Below, piece after piece: positions 28,183-37,133 of a DNA stretch of 64,000 bases. Under the pieces are notes generated by a model. That model did not search any database. It saw nothing but the letters and a program-made list of their open reading frames with translations, and had not been told where the DNA came from. Each line of letters starts with the position of its first letter. The first letter of the stretch is position 1. The stretch is from contig CAZWSX010000016.1 in the NCBI GenBank assembly GCA_964636985.1, positions 1 through 64,000 on the forward strand. Direction: 5' to 3'. This stretch comes from CAZWSX01 sp964636985. Its GTDB lineage: Bacteria; Planctomycetota; Planctomycetia; Pirellulales; Pirellulaceae. The translations under genes were made by a program, and so were the position numbers.

Positions 28183-29555
28183 GGGCAACCCTCCGTCGCT
28201 GGAGGGCTAACAGACGGCTCCAATTCTTTGAGGTGTCGCATCAAGATCAGCGTGCGAACGGTTGCCCCGATGGCGAGCCCGGTGACGGTCGCGCACGCGG
28301 CCCCAAATGGATCCAACCAACCGATCAGCAACAGCAACACGGTGACGGAGAACGTCGACCCTAGATTGATCGCATCGGCCGTGAAGTTCGCGGCAGGGCG
28401 CTCGATAGCCCACAGGCCGTTGCCGGCCGTGATCCCCATGCTGTTGATCCACTGTCCCAGCGCGAGCACAGCGATGATCTGGCCGGCGCCATCAAGGCCG
28501 TCCCGATAGACCAGCCGCATCACCTGATCGCCGGCCAGGAGCGCGCAAACCACCAGCGGGCCCAGCACCACGCTATAAAGCGCCGCGGCCTTGAGCAGCA
28601 CAGATCGAAGCGACGAAACGCCTCCCGTGGCATAAGCGCGAGCGGCTCGCGGAGCGAAAAAGTTGCTCATTCCCAGCACAAACATGTTGGCCAGGCCTGC
28701 CAGGGTTGTGGCGGCGCCCAAAATGCCTGCCGCTCCTTCGCCGTCGTGGAACTTGAGGACCCACGGCAAGGCATAGGCGGCGACACAAGCCAGCAGCGTA
28801 CTGGCGACCGCCCATTTGCCGAACGTCCAATTCTGGCGAGCATCGTCAAGCGTCGCTTTCGGTTCGGCTCGGAAAGTCCCTCGCCAAAAGGCCAGCCAAA
28901 AGAGCGTCGGCACGGCCACAGAAAGGGCGATTGTCAAAAAGGCGGTGGAAGTAGAAAGCGTTTCCGCTTTGGCCAACAGCAACAGCAACGAGATCTGCAG
29001 AACGCCAACCGTGGCATCGAGCACGGTCGCGCTTACGATATTCATTCTCGCGAAGCTGAATTGCCGCGCGAACTCGCGCAACAGCATCAAAGGGGCGGTG
29101 CCGGCCAGAATCCATAAGACTTGGCTTAGTTCTGACCCGTCGCCCATCCACCACGCTGAAGCTGAAATGATGCCGCAAGTCAGCAGCAACAGCAGCGTTT
29201 CGTGGACCAGGACGCTGCCCGAGTACCGTGGGAGCTGCTGTGGCTCGCACTTGTTCGCGTAAATCATGTACGGAGCTGCGATCAGTTGCTCCTGCAGCCC
29301 GCGGATGAAGTACACCAAACTCAAGGCCAGGTAGTAGACGCCCAGGCTCTGGTTGTCGCAGCACTTGCCGAGAATGACGCTGGTGGCGAAGTTCGTCGCA
29401 CTGACAATCGCCTGGTCCCCCAGCGAGATCGCCACCTTGTGCAACATCGGATCGGTCGCCTGGCGATATCCCAGGTTGAGCGCGCGCGCGACCCACTGCC
29501 TCGCTTGAGCGAAGGGAGGTCGCGGAAGAACAGGTGATCCAATCGGGCTCGGCAT
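28176..29555 (-). CDS. oligosaccharide flippase (Wzx-like, MATE/MVF fold)
   Basis: A protein of 459 aa with about twelve hydrophobic helices spread over the whole length and a polar ~45-residue N terminus. It contains QAIVSATNFATSVILG, a typical first-helix pattern of polysaccharide flippases. It would move lipid-linked repeat units across the inner membrane. The ATG at 29555 lies 11 bases after the upstream deacetylase stop; longer in-frame starts would overlap that gene. No good ribosome site is seen, so the start is moderately sure. Confidence 0.83.
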   Translation of the reverse strand: MPSPIGSPVLPRPPFAQARQWVARALNLGYRQATDPMLHKVAISLGDQAIVSATNFATSVILGKCCDNQSLGVYYLALSLVYFIRGLQEQLIAAPYMIYANKCEPQQLPRYSGSVLVHETLLLLLTCGIISASAWWMGDGSELSQVLWILAGTAPLMLLREFARQFSFARMNIVSATVLDATVGVLQISLLLLLAKAETLSTSTAFLTIALSVAVPTLFWLAFWRGTFRAEPKATLDDARQNWTFGKWAVASTLLACVAAYALPWVLKFHDGEGAAGILGAATTLAGLANMFVLGMSNFFAPRAARAYATGGVSSLRSVLLKAAALYSVVLGPLVVCALLAGDQVMRLVYRDGLDGAGQIIAVLALGQWINSMGITAGNGLWAIERPAANFTADAINLGSTFSVTVLLLLIGWLDPFGAACATVTGLAIGATVRTLILMRHLKELEPSVSPPATEGCPC

Positions 29556-29566
29556 GTCGGCAGTGT

Positions 29567-30466
29567 TCAAACGGCTGGCGCTTCTGGAACTGGAGTTTTC
29601 ATAGCGCGGCTGACGCGCTGCAGCGAGTTGAACCACCCGCTAAGCTTGCCGGCTAATGTGGCGGCGGTGTCCTGCCCTTCGGCTTCGAAGCGTCCCCAGT
29701 CGAAGACGTCGCGCCGCGGGTGGTTGGTTACCGCTTCGGTCGTCAGGGCGCAAACCGCCCCCGACGTTCGGACGGCTTCAGTGAGCGCGCCGCCGGCGAA
29801 GCCTCTTTTCTTCGTGCCGTACGGAAAGGCGAACGTGGGCCTCTCGATCCCAAAGGCGTCCCGCAAGTAGTAAAAATTCTTTGCCAGGTCGGCAGCGAAC
29901 TCCGACGGCTGGCCGCGAAAGTCGAGGTGCGAGTGCGTGTGCGCGCCGAGCGAAATGGTCCCTTCGCGCTGCAACTCGCGGCATTGGTCGATGGTCATCG
30001 GCCGCCAACTGTCGGGCGAAACCTGGTCGCTCCCTTTGTCTTGCCAATCGTCGAAGGGGAACGGTTCGCCCGAGCCGAGGAATTCGGTAGGCAGAAAGAG
30101 CGTCGCGGGAACCTTGAGTTCCCGTAGGATTGGCCACGCCCGCGTGTAAACGTTCTCGTAGCCGTCGTCGATGGTGACGACGAAAGCCTTCTTGGGAAAA
30201 GGCTTGCCGGCCGACGCAAGTTCGAGAGCTTGATCGAGCGAAATAGCCTTGAATCCGCGGCTCAACAATCCTTGCAGTTGTTCGCGAAATCTCGCCGGCG
30301 TGACGTTCCACGTTGGTGCCGTGCTGGCGCCGGAAACGTCGCTGAAGCGGTGGTACATCAAGATGCCGAAGCGGCCGTCGCCGGTATCGCCGAACACATC
30401 GCGGAGAATGGCTGCGGTCCACAAGCCGAGCCGATGCTTGGTTTGTGCCCACGACGAGTCGTTCAT
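29567..30466 (-). CDS. polysaccharide deacetylase (NodB-like)
   Basis: A protein of 299 aa. NodB motif 1 is VVTIDDGYEN (catalytic and metal Asp), motif 2 is LGAHTHSHLDF (metal His pair), and FAFPYGTKK is a motif 3-like segment. There is no signal peptide, so the enzyme is probably cytoplasmic or attached to the membrane by partners. Substrates are N-acetylated glycans. GAGAG lies upstream of the ATG. As the first gene of the exopolysaccharide operon it likely sets the transcript start; the region to 30657 is divergent. Confidence 0.88.
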   Translation of the reverse strand: MNDSSWAQTKHRLGLWTAAILRDVFGDTGDGRFGILMYHRFSDVSGASTAPTWNVTPARFREQLQGLLSRGFKAISLDQALELASAGKPFPKKAFVVTIDDGYENVYTRAWPILRELKVPATLFLPTEFLGSGEPFPFDDWQDKGSDQVSPDSWRPMTIDQCRELQREGTISLGAHTHSHLDFRGQPSEFAADLAKNFYYLRDAFGIERPTFAFPYGTKKRGFAGGALTEAVRTSGAVCALTTEAVTNHPRRDVFDWGRFEAEGQDTAATLAGKLSGWFNSLQRVSRAMKTPVPEAPAV

Positions 30467-30656
30467 CGCTTAAACTCTCGATACACGCTTACCCACGGCG
30501 CGCACGCTCGGCGCCGCTATTTCCACACGAAACAATAGGTCACCGCCCATTGGGGTGAGACCGCGATCCAATCGCTGAGTCGAAGCCATTGACCCGGTTG
30601 TGCCGGTTATTCGGGCTTTGGGCGTTGGGGCGATGCCGCCAAGAGGAGAACTTGCC

Positions 30657-31523
30657 TTGTTCGTGTCTCGCATGATCCAAGGAGATACCAATATCCACGT
30701 CGCAGCGGCGGCACGCGCGGAAGCATCAACGCTTCCGCCGCTCTTGATGTGTCACGGCGTGGCTCGTCGCTGGCAAACTTTTGTTCCGCTCATTCCGGCG
30801 TTTGCCGTTCAGTGGAACGTCCACGCGCTCGACTTTCGCGGCCACGGGCAATCGGGACGCATGCAAGGCAAGTACCGCGTCGCTGATTACGCCAAGGACG
30901 CCGCGGCCGCGCTTCAAGAAATGAAAGAGCCCGCGGTCTTGTACGGGCATTCTTTGGGCGCTTTGGTTTCCGTCGTCGCGGCCGCCGCCATGCCCGAACG
31001 CGTGCGCGCGATCGTCCTGGAAGATCCGCCATCGCAAGGCCTGCTGGCGACGCTCGACCATACTCCTTACGGAGCAATGTTCGCGGCCTACCAAAAATTC
31101 GCCGGAACCTCGCAGAGCACATCTTCTTTGGCGAAGGAACTTGCTGAGGTGAAAATGCCCAACGCCAAAGGTGAGTGGACCGTTCGCTTGGGTGACGTTC
31201 GCGACGCCGTGACGTTGCGCTTCATGGCCAGTTGCATCAAACAGCTCGATCCCGCGACGATGGCGCCGCTGCTCGACAAATCGTGGCTCGACGGACTCGA
31301 TTGGCAGCGCTGTCTGGCAGGCGTGCAATGCCCGGCGCTCATTCTGCGAGGCGAAGAAGCCCGTGGCGGCATGCTAGCGGCGCACGACGCGCGCGTGATG
31401 GTCAACACGATGGCCGACGCTATCTGCATCGATGTCCCTAATGTGGGCCACAACATTCACTCGCAAGCAGCGGAAGCAAACTTGCGATTCACGTTGCCGT
31501 TTTTGGATTCTCTGACGGCCTGA
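30657..31523 (+). CDS. alpha/beta hydrolase
   Basis: A protein of ~288 aa with a complete alpha/beta hydrolase pattern: LLMCHGVARRW, DFRGHGQSG, nucleophile elbow YGHSLGAL, a catalytic acid in the segment around ILRGEEARGG, and His in VPNVGHNIH. The start is uncertain: an AGAGGAG site at 30642-30648 is best placed for TTG 30657, while GTG 30600 and ATG 30633 lie upstream or inside that site and ATG 30672 downstream. The substrate is unknown. It is divergent from the exopolysaccharide operon. Confidence 0.8.
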   Translation: MFVSRMIQGDTNIHVAAAARAEASTLPPLLMCHGVARRWQTFVPLIPAFAVQWNVHALDFRGHGQSGRMQGKYRVADYAKDAAAALQEMKEPAVLYGHSLGALVSVVAAAAMPERVRAIVLEDPPSQGLLATLDHTPYGAMFAAYQKFAGTSQSTSSLAKELAEVKMPNAKGEWTVRLGDVRDAVTLRFMASCIKQLDPATMAPLLDKSWLDGLDWQRCLAGVQCPALILRGEEARGGMLAAHDARVMVNTMADAICIDVPNVGHNIHSQAAEANLRFTLPFLDSLTA

Positions 31524-31746
31524 TGTGCTTGCTGGCAATCAAAACGCAGGTGCCAATCGGCAAGGTTTGCCCGACCGGCAGAGTCGTTGGCAAACCTTAC
31601 GACCTTGAAGGGTTCGTGGTCGCGAATGGAAGAAACAAACCCGATATCCGGAAGTACCGTCATTGTTTCGCCAGGAGTTTGGCAAGGCACGATCCGGCAT
31701 GTTTATCAAACATGTCGCGCTCGAGACCGCTCACCGGAACGGCAGG

Positions 31747-33870
31747 ATGCGACGAAAACGTACTGCGCTCGTGCAACTGTCGCTCGCGGCCTTCTTGGCG
31801 GCGCTGTTTTACTCCGTGGGCAACGGGCAACTCCCGATCCCTCAAGAGGAGCGCCGGCTCATCCTCAAGGAACAGCGCGAGCTGGAAATCCGTGGCCCGG
31901 AAGGGATGTTTCGGGCGCCGCTTCCGCGGATGCCGTCGCCGCCGACTGTTTCTCACGAGTTGCCCGACAGTGCCGACTCGCCCATGGAACTCTACGAAGC
32001 GGTCCGCATCGCCTTGGAGCGAGCCCGCGTCATTCGTGTGCTGGTGGGTACGAGCGCCCAGTCGAGCGGCGCAACGATCTACGATCCGACCATCGTCAAT
32101 ACGCAGATCGACGTCAATCGCGCACGGTTCGATCCGACGCTTACCAATCAAAACACGTGGCGGCAGAACGATTTGCCGCAGGCGTTCAATGTCCCGCCCG
32201 TTGATATTTTTGGAAACGTCAACAACACCTACACCAACACGACCACCCTTCAAAAGCGGTTTCTCACCGGGGGCACGGTCGCCTTAGGATTCACCCCGTT
32301 CGCCCAGAAATTCAACAACGGGACGGGCCTGCCCCTCAATCCGCAATACTCCAACTCGACGACATTGACGGCGACACAACCGTGGCTCGCGAACGCCGGC
32401 TATCGTGCCAATGCGGTGCCGATCTTGGTTGCTCGGCTAGATACCGAGCGATCGTTCTTCGACATGAAGGACCGCGTGCAGGAGCTTACGCGGGGCGTGT
32501 CGGAAGGATATTGGCAGCTTGTCTTCTCCAACGTCGCCGTCTGGGTCCGCGAACAACAAATCAAGCAAACGAAGTTCTTCTACGAATTGAATGAAGCGCG
32601 GTACAAGGCTGGGATAGGCAACTACGAAGGGGAGGTGGCTCAAGCGCGGGTTAGCATGGAGAACTTTGAAGCGCAGTTGATTGGTGCGAGAGCCGATCGG
32701 CTGCAACGTGAAGCCGCGCTGCGAAACCTGCTGGGCTTACCGCCGTCGGACGGCACACGATTGACGACTGTCAGCTTGTTGCGAACGACCCGCGTCGAAC
32801 AGGATTGGGACTCGATCGTCGGATTGGCCGAGACTTATCGTCCCGACTTGATCGAGCTCAAACTCGTTCTCGAGGCCGACCAGGAGCAATTGTATCTGGC
32901 TGAGAATCAGGCTCAGCCACAACTCGATACGGTTGCGCAGTATCGCTGGAACGGGCTCTCGGGAACGACGCCCGCGAACACGACCATCAACGATGGGGGG
33001 CAATTCAACGATTGGGCAGTGGGAGTCAACTTCTCGGTGCCCCTTGGTTTGCGGCAATCGCGAGCCGGCATTCGTCAGCGTGAACTACTGATCATGCGTG
33101 ACCGGGCGAACCTCAACCAATTCCTCCACCAGACGTCACACATCTTGGCCCAGAATCTGAGAAACCTGGACCAATACTACGAGCAGTACCTGGCGTTTCA
33201 ACGCGTACGCGAAGCCGCCAAGGACAACCTTGATTATCGCCTGGCCGTGGCGGCTGTTGGTGGCGACCGCACTACGACGACACCGTTTTTGAACGTCTTG
33301 CAAGCCATCAACGACTGGGGGAGCGCCGTGCTCAACGAGTCGCAGTCGCTCACGCTCTACAACATTGAGCTAGCCAACCTGGAGCGGCAAACCGGAACGA
33401 TCCTCGAATCGAACGGCATTCGATTCTTCGAGGAGCGATATGGATCGATCGGCCCGCTCGGCAAGCACTTCCCGTACCCATACTATTCGGGAGCCGTTCC
33501 ACCGGGCCCCAACGAGACTCCACCGCCAACGCCTGAGAGCGAACAGTGGAAACGGCCCGCGGAATACGAACTGCCGGACGAGAGGCTCCAGCGTTTGCGC
33601 GAAGAGCGGCCCGGATTGTTCGACTTCGAAAAGGACACGGAGGTAATGCCGTCGCCGGATGAGATCGAGCGCGCCGAGGAGCCTGAACGCGAGGACCTTC
33701 CCAAGGCGAAACCGCCGCAAGGAGAATCACGCTCTCGCTGGAGTCCCCTCAACTTGTTTGGGAAGGGACAGGCAAAAGTCAATCCGCCGCAGGTTCAACG
33801 TCCGACGCCTACCCGCAGTGGCAGCGCTCCGAGGACGGCTCAACCAGCCAACCGATACGAAAGGCGTTAA
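31747..33870 (+). CDS. TolC-family outer-membrane channel protein
   Basis: A protein of ~707 aa. A basic N terminus and hydrophobic stretch (MRRKRTALVQLSLAAFLAAL) form a signal peptide. The ordering fits TolC: a periplasmic helical region, a second half with LNEARYKAGIGNYEGEVAQA (helical hairpin) and repeated beta-barrel strands (WAVGVNFSVPLGLRQSRAG). About 110 C-terminal residues beyond the second half are proline-rich and charged, which is unusual. The ATG at 31747 is preferred because it starts the signal peptide; an alternative ATG lies at 31699. Efflux partners are not in the window. Confidence 0.82.
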   Translation: MRRKRTALVQLSLAAFLAALFYSVGNGQLPIPQEERRLILKEQRELEIRGPEGMFRAPLPRMPSPPTVSHELPDSADSPMELYEAVRIALERARVIRVLVGTSAQSSGATIYDPTIVNTQIDVNRARFDPTLTNQNTWRQNDLPQAFNVPPVDIFGNVNNTYTNTTTLQKRFLTGGTVALGFTPFAQKFNNGTGLPLNPQYSNSTTLTATQPWLANAGYRANAVPILVARLDTERSFFDMKDRVQELTRGVSEGYWQLVFSNVAVWVREQQIKQTKFFYELNEARYKAGIGNYEGEVAQARVSMENFEAQLIGARADRLQREAALRNLLGLPPSDGTRLTTVSLLRTTRVEQDWDSIVGLAETYRPDLIELKLVLEADQEQLYLAENQAQPQLDTVAQYRWNGLSGTTPANTTINDGGQFNDWAVGVNFSVPLGLRQSRAGIRQRELLIMRDRANLNQFLHQTSHILAQNLRNLDQYYEQYLAFQRVREAAKDNLDYRLAVAAVGGDRTTTTPFLNVLQAINDWGSAVLNESQSLTLYNIELANLERQTGTILESNGIRFFEERYGSIGPLGKHFPYPYYSGAVPPGPNETPPPTPESEQWKRPAEYELPDERLQRLREERPGLFDFEKDTEVMPSPDEIERAEEPEREDLPKAKPPQGESRSRWSPLNLFGKGQAKVNPPQVQRPTPTRSGSAPRTAQPANRYERR

Positions 33871-33973
33871 GCCACCGGTGCCCACGCTTCGCAAATCAAA
33901 AATTATCAATCATCAATCCCGAAATCTCCTCCTGGCGTTTCCCCCTCTCTGCAATCTCTGTGCCTCCGCATTC

Positions 33974-35122
33974 CTACCGCCGCACGAACTTCTCTTTGGC
34001 GTATTTGCCTCCGCGGAGCCATTCGCCCGATTGGCTCTTACTCCGCTCGCCAGGGCCGGCGTCGGACGTAGCATCCGTTTCCGGCGGCAACGGTTTCAGA
34101 TCGGCGAAGTAGCGGGCGTCGGGCTTGGTGCCGCTGCGACGCATCCAGTCTTCTAGCACGCGCTGCGGTTTAGGGAGCTCGGGGATGCGGATGCTATCCC
34201 CTTTTTGCAGGACGAGTTCGTGGGCGCCGGTCCAGCCGAACCAAGAGTACCCGGCGGTGTGCGCGGGAATCCAGTGTCCGTCTCCTTGCTCGTCGGTGAG
34301 ATAGAACTCGGCCCAGTTGTGGTTGGGAACCCACACCAACCGGGCGGGAATGTCGGAGGCGCGGCACAAGGCGATGAAGACGGCCGCCCGCTCCTCACAA
34401 TCGCCGATGCGGTCCTTGAGGGCCGTCAGCACGTTGGTGTAGGCGCCAAGGCGTCCCTTGATGTTCTGCCAGACCCACTCGTGAAATGCGAGCGCTTTAT
34501 CCCAAGGATGAGCGAGTGGCCCGCCGACTGACCTGCCGACTTGCGCGGCCAGGTCCTTTACTACCTTGTCATGGGTTTGAATGCCTGGGCTGTCTCCCAG
34601 GTAGCGACGCAGCTCCTTTGGAATCGCCTTTTGCTTGGCCGGAAATTGTTCTTTCTCGTAGCCCTGATACTGCTTGAAGAAAGTCAGCTTGTAGACGGCC
34701 TCGGCGACGATCTTCTGCCCTTTTTCGATCCCCTCGGCGGTCAGTAAGAGTTGTCCCGCCTCCGGGGCGAGCTTGCGAATTTGGGCCGTGCACCCGTCAG
34801 TCTTGATCTGCACGTTGTCGACTTTTTGCTCGGGCAATTGCAGCGGCACCGGCGTGCTGGCCATGATTCCGCTGGCGTTTCCTTTCCCTTGCAGTTCGAT
34901 CCCGATGGAGAGTTGAAACGGCCGCGGTTCCAGGTAGCCCCGCTGGCCCTCAGGCGGGGCAGTCCAGATCCATTTGCCGTCGCCAACCACCGGCGTGATG
35001 CTGAACACAGGAGGACCCGCGGCAAAAGAGTCCACCGCGTCACAGAAACAGAATCTGGAACCCAGGACAGCAACGCCGGTTCCCGCAGCCGCGGACACGG
35101 CGATAAACGTACGGCGGTCCAT
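33974..35122 (-). CDS. exported transglutaminase-like (protease-fold) protein
   Basis: A protein of 382 aa. The N terminus MDRRTFIAVSAAAGTG resembles a Tat or Sec export signal. A beta-rich middle part (~40-140) is followed by a transglutaminase-like core: RIGDCEERAAVFIALCRASD (catalytic Cys), HNWAEFYL (His) and WIPAHTAG (Asp/His region). Such domains cleave or crosslink peptides. The tail is basic and low-complexity. GGAG lies upstream of the ATG. It stands alone; the region upstream holds family C repeats. Confidence 0.82.
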   Translation of the reverse strand: MDRRTFIAVSAAAGTGVAVLGSRFCFCDAVDSFAAGPPVFSITPVVGDGKWIWTAPPEGQRGYLEPRPFQLSIGIELQGKGNASGIMASTPVPLQLPEQKVDNVQIKTDGCTAQIRKLAPEAGQLLLTAEGIEKGQKIVAEAVYKLTFFKQYQGYEKEQFPAKQKAIPKELRRYLGDSPGIQTHDKVVKDLAAQVGRSVGGPLAHPWDKALAFHEWVWQNIKGRLGAYTNVLTALKDRIGDCEERAAVFIALCRASDIPARLVWVPNHNWAEFYLTDEQGDGHWIPAHTAGYSWFGWTGAHELVLQKGDSIRIPELPKPQRVLEDWMRRSGTKPDARYFADLKPLPPETDATSDAGPGERSKSQSGEWLRGGKYAKEKFVRR

Positions 35123-35194
35123 GCGACAGGACTCCGCGAAAGAACGGGCCCCATCTCAAGCTAGTGCAAAACGCAAGCGAGAGCAAACTAGCGC

Positions 35195-35328
35195 TGTAGC
35201 CGTGTTCGCCAGAACGCGGAAAGGCGACGCAACCCCAACAAAAAAGATCGCTTCACCAAACGCCCAAACTCAACCTCCGCACTCTTGGCGAGTGCGGCTA
35301 CCCGTAGCCGGTTTCGCCAGAACGCGGA
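35195..35328. repeat. intergenic repeats, family C plus GTAGCCG-TTCGCCAGAACGCGGA
   Basis: Two direct copies of a ~25-base unit GTAGCCGnnTTCGCCAGAACG (35196-35220 and 35304-35328) flank the palindromic unit CCGCACTCTTGGCGAGTGCG (35277-35297). The latter is shared with 14336-14380. A related TTCTCGCCAGAACTCGTTGA appears near 37022. No gene is supported between 35123 and 35360. Confidence 0.7.
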
Positions 35329-35360
35329 TGCCCCGCGGCAGTTCCCCCAATATGGCACCA

Positions 35361-35705
35361 CTAATGATGGTGATGCCCTTGGATCATCTGCGCTCGTGCT
35401 TTGGCTTCCTCCGCCAGGCGGATGTAGTCGTAATTGCGGCTCACTTCGAAGGCCTGCTGGTACGTCACGCTCAGGGCCGTGAAATTGAAGGCATCTTCGG
35501 GTTGGAGTTCACAGGCCTTGATGGCATGTTTGATTCCTTCTTCGTTACGCCCCAGCTTGCCTAGCCACTTAGCCAGGGCCAGGCGCGAGAGGACGTGTTT
35601 GTCGTCCGCGGCAACCAAAGCCTCGAGTTGATCGACCGCTTCCTGCAGTTTTCCGCTCGCGTAAAGTTGCTCGGCTTGTTTGTACATCTCTTTGGAAGTG
35701 GCCAT
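35361..35705 (-). CDS. small TPR-repeat protein
   Basis: A protein of 114 aa with no signal peptide. Two to three TPR-like units are visible (YASGKLQEAVDQLEALVAAD, then LALAKWLGKLGRNEEGIKHA and a DAFNFTALSVTYQQA unit). The C terminus ends in four histidines (GHHHH), which may bind metal or be fortuitous. A cytoplasmic scaffold role is likely. I do not recognise a named family. Confidence 0.75.
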   Translation of the reverse strand: MATSKEMYKQAEQLYASGKLQEAVDQLEALVAADDKHVLSRLALAKWLGKLGRNEEGIKHAIKACELQPEDAFNFTALSVTYQQAFEVSRNYDYIRLAEEAKARAQMIQGHHHH

Positions 35706-36075
35706 GGTGTTCTCTTGCTATCGTCGCCAGTAATGCGTGCAAAAAGGGTGTCAGGAAGAAAGTTTTTTCCGTGCTCAGTCGGTGGTCGCCATCGCACAGG
35801 AACAAGTAAAAGCCGCCGACCCCAACGAAATCGCCCCGACTTGCAGGGTGTCGCATTCGGCTAGCGGAGCGGGATTCGTGAAAATCAACGTCGACACGAT
35901 TCCTTAAATCGACATAATCCGGCAGGTTCGGTCAACGGGTCGAGAGCGGCTCGCCGATAAACCGGCGAGCGAACCTACGATCCTCGGCGGCATTGCCGCA
36001 AGCGAAAGCCATGAAGGAATCTTTCGCTACCGATGTGAAACGAGCGCTGCCCTACCCAAGGACGGGAATTTTGCA
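35706..36075. other. divergent intergenic region with a palindrome
   Basis: 370 bases between the TPR gene and lpxA. It contains a perfect 8-bp hairpin GCTCGCCG-ATAAAC-CGGCGAGC at 35949-35970. No frame here is supported as coding. Confidence 0.55.
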
Positions 36076-36945
36076 GTGACAAATATCCACCCCAGCGCCA
36101 TCGTCCATCCCAAGGCCCAGCTTGGCGTGGATATCTCCATCGGTCCTTTCTGCGTCGTGGAAGCGGATGTCACCATCGGCGACGGCTGTCGGCTCGAATC
36201 CCGCGTGACCGTTCGAAACGGCGTGACTCTCGGTCGGAACAACGAAGTCGGCGAAAATACCGTCCTCGGCGGCCGGGCGCAGCACATTGCCAACGGACCC
36301 ATGGGCGGTCGGCTGACCATCGGCGACAACAACCGCATTCGCGAAAACTGCACGTTCCACACCGCATTCAAGCCCGAAGACACCACCGTCGTTGGCAATA
36401 ACAACATGATGATGTGCGGCGTGCACGTCGCGCACGATTGCGTGATCCACTCGCACACGATTCTGGTGAACAATGTTCTCCTGGGCGGGCACGTCACGGT
36501 CTACGACCGGGCCTTTGTCTCGGGCGATGTCGCAGTCCACCAGTTCTGCCGCATCGGCCAGCAGGCCATGGTGGGCGGAAAAGCCAAAATCGTCAAAGAC
36601 GTTCCGCCATTCGTCACGTGCGACGGCGTTCCCGCTCAGGTAGTCGGCCTGAACAAGATCGGCCTCCGCCGCGCCGGCTACACGCCTGCCGAGATCCAAC
36701 AGCTCAAAGACGCCTACCGCACGATCTATCGCCGCGGTTTGCGTTGGAACGAAGTCCTCCAGCAACTCGATGCCGAGTTTCCCCAGGGACCGGCACGCAA
36801 GTTTCTCGATTTCTTTGCTGGCGGCAAACGGGGCTTCTGCACGGAACGTCGTGCTCCCCGGAGCAGCGCCCACACCGGCGCACCCACGCTTCGCCTGCAT
36901 ACGGGCGACTCGGATGGCGACATCGACGCCCGTGACGCCGCCTAA
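36076..36945 (+). CDS. lpxA: acyl-ACP:UDP-GlcNAc O-acyltransferase
   Basis: A protein of 289 aa, slightly longer than usual LpxA (~260). A left-handed beta-helix of hexapeptide repeats (IHPSAIVHPKAQLGVDISIG, GRLTIGDNNRIRE) covers ~3-190. The active-site region is VHVAHDCVIHSH, with the catalytic His in VAHDC. The C-terminal helical part (~190-255) is typical. The last ~35 residues are basic and Thr/Asp-rich and lack obvious homology. It catalyses the first step of lipid A synthesis, which points to an outer membrane with LPS. GTG 36076 is the likely start. Confidence 0.9.
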   Translation: MTNIHPSAIVHPKAQLGVDISIGPFCVVEADVTIGDGCRLESRVTVRNGVTLGRNNEVGENTVLGGRAQHIANGPMGGRLTIGDNNRIRENCTFHTAFKPEDTTVVGNNNMMMCGVHVAHDCVIHSHTILVNNVLLGGHVTVYDRAFVSGDVAVHQFCRIGQQAMVGGKAKIVKDVPPFVTCDGVPAQVVGLNKIGLRRAGYTPAEIQQLKDAYRTIYRRGLRWNEVLQQLDAEFPQGPARKFLDFFAGGKRGFCTERRAPRSSAHTGAPTLRLHTGDSDGDIDARDAA

Positions 36946-36965
36946 GCGTCGCACCGCCTCTTAAG

Positions 36966-36992
36966 ACGATCGTCGACGCCTACGACGATCGT
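36966..36992. repeat. hairpin after lpxA
   Basis: Perfect 10-bp stem ACGATCGTCG / CGACGATCGT with a 7-base loop. It may be a transcription end signal or part of a dispersed repeat; no T tract follows. Confidence 0.55.
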
Positions 36993-37133
36993 TCCGCCTC
37001 GCGTGAGGTGTCTTCTTGCCTGTTCTCGCCAGAACTCGTTGAGAGCCGCTGATTCGATCGCATGGGTCATCATGCTGGAATCATCGCATGGCCGTCATTA
37101 TCATGCGATGATCGACTTTCTGGGGGATTCAAC

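Noticed and set aside
35361..35705. Engineered His-tag at the C terminus (GHHHH)
   Set aside because: Only four His in a genomic TPR gene with natural context; a chance or metal-binding end is more likely.
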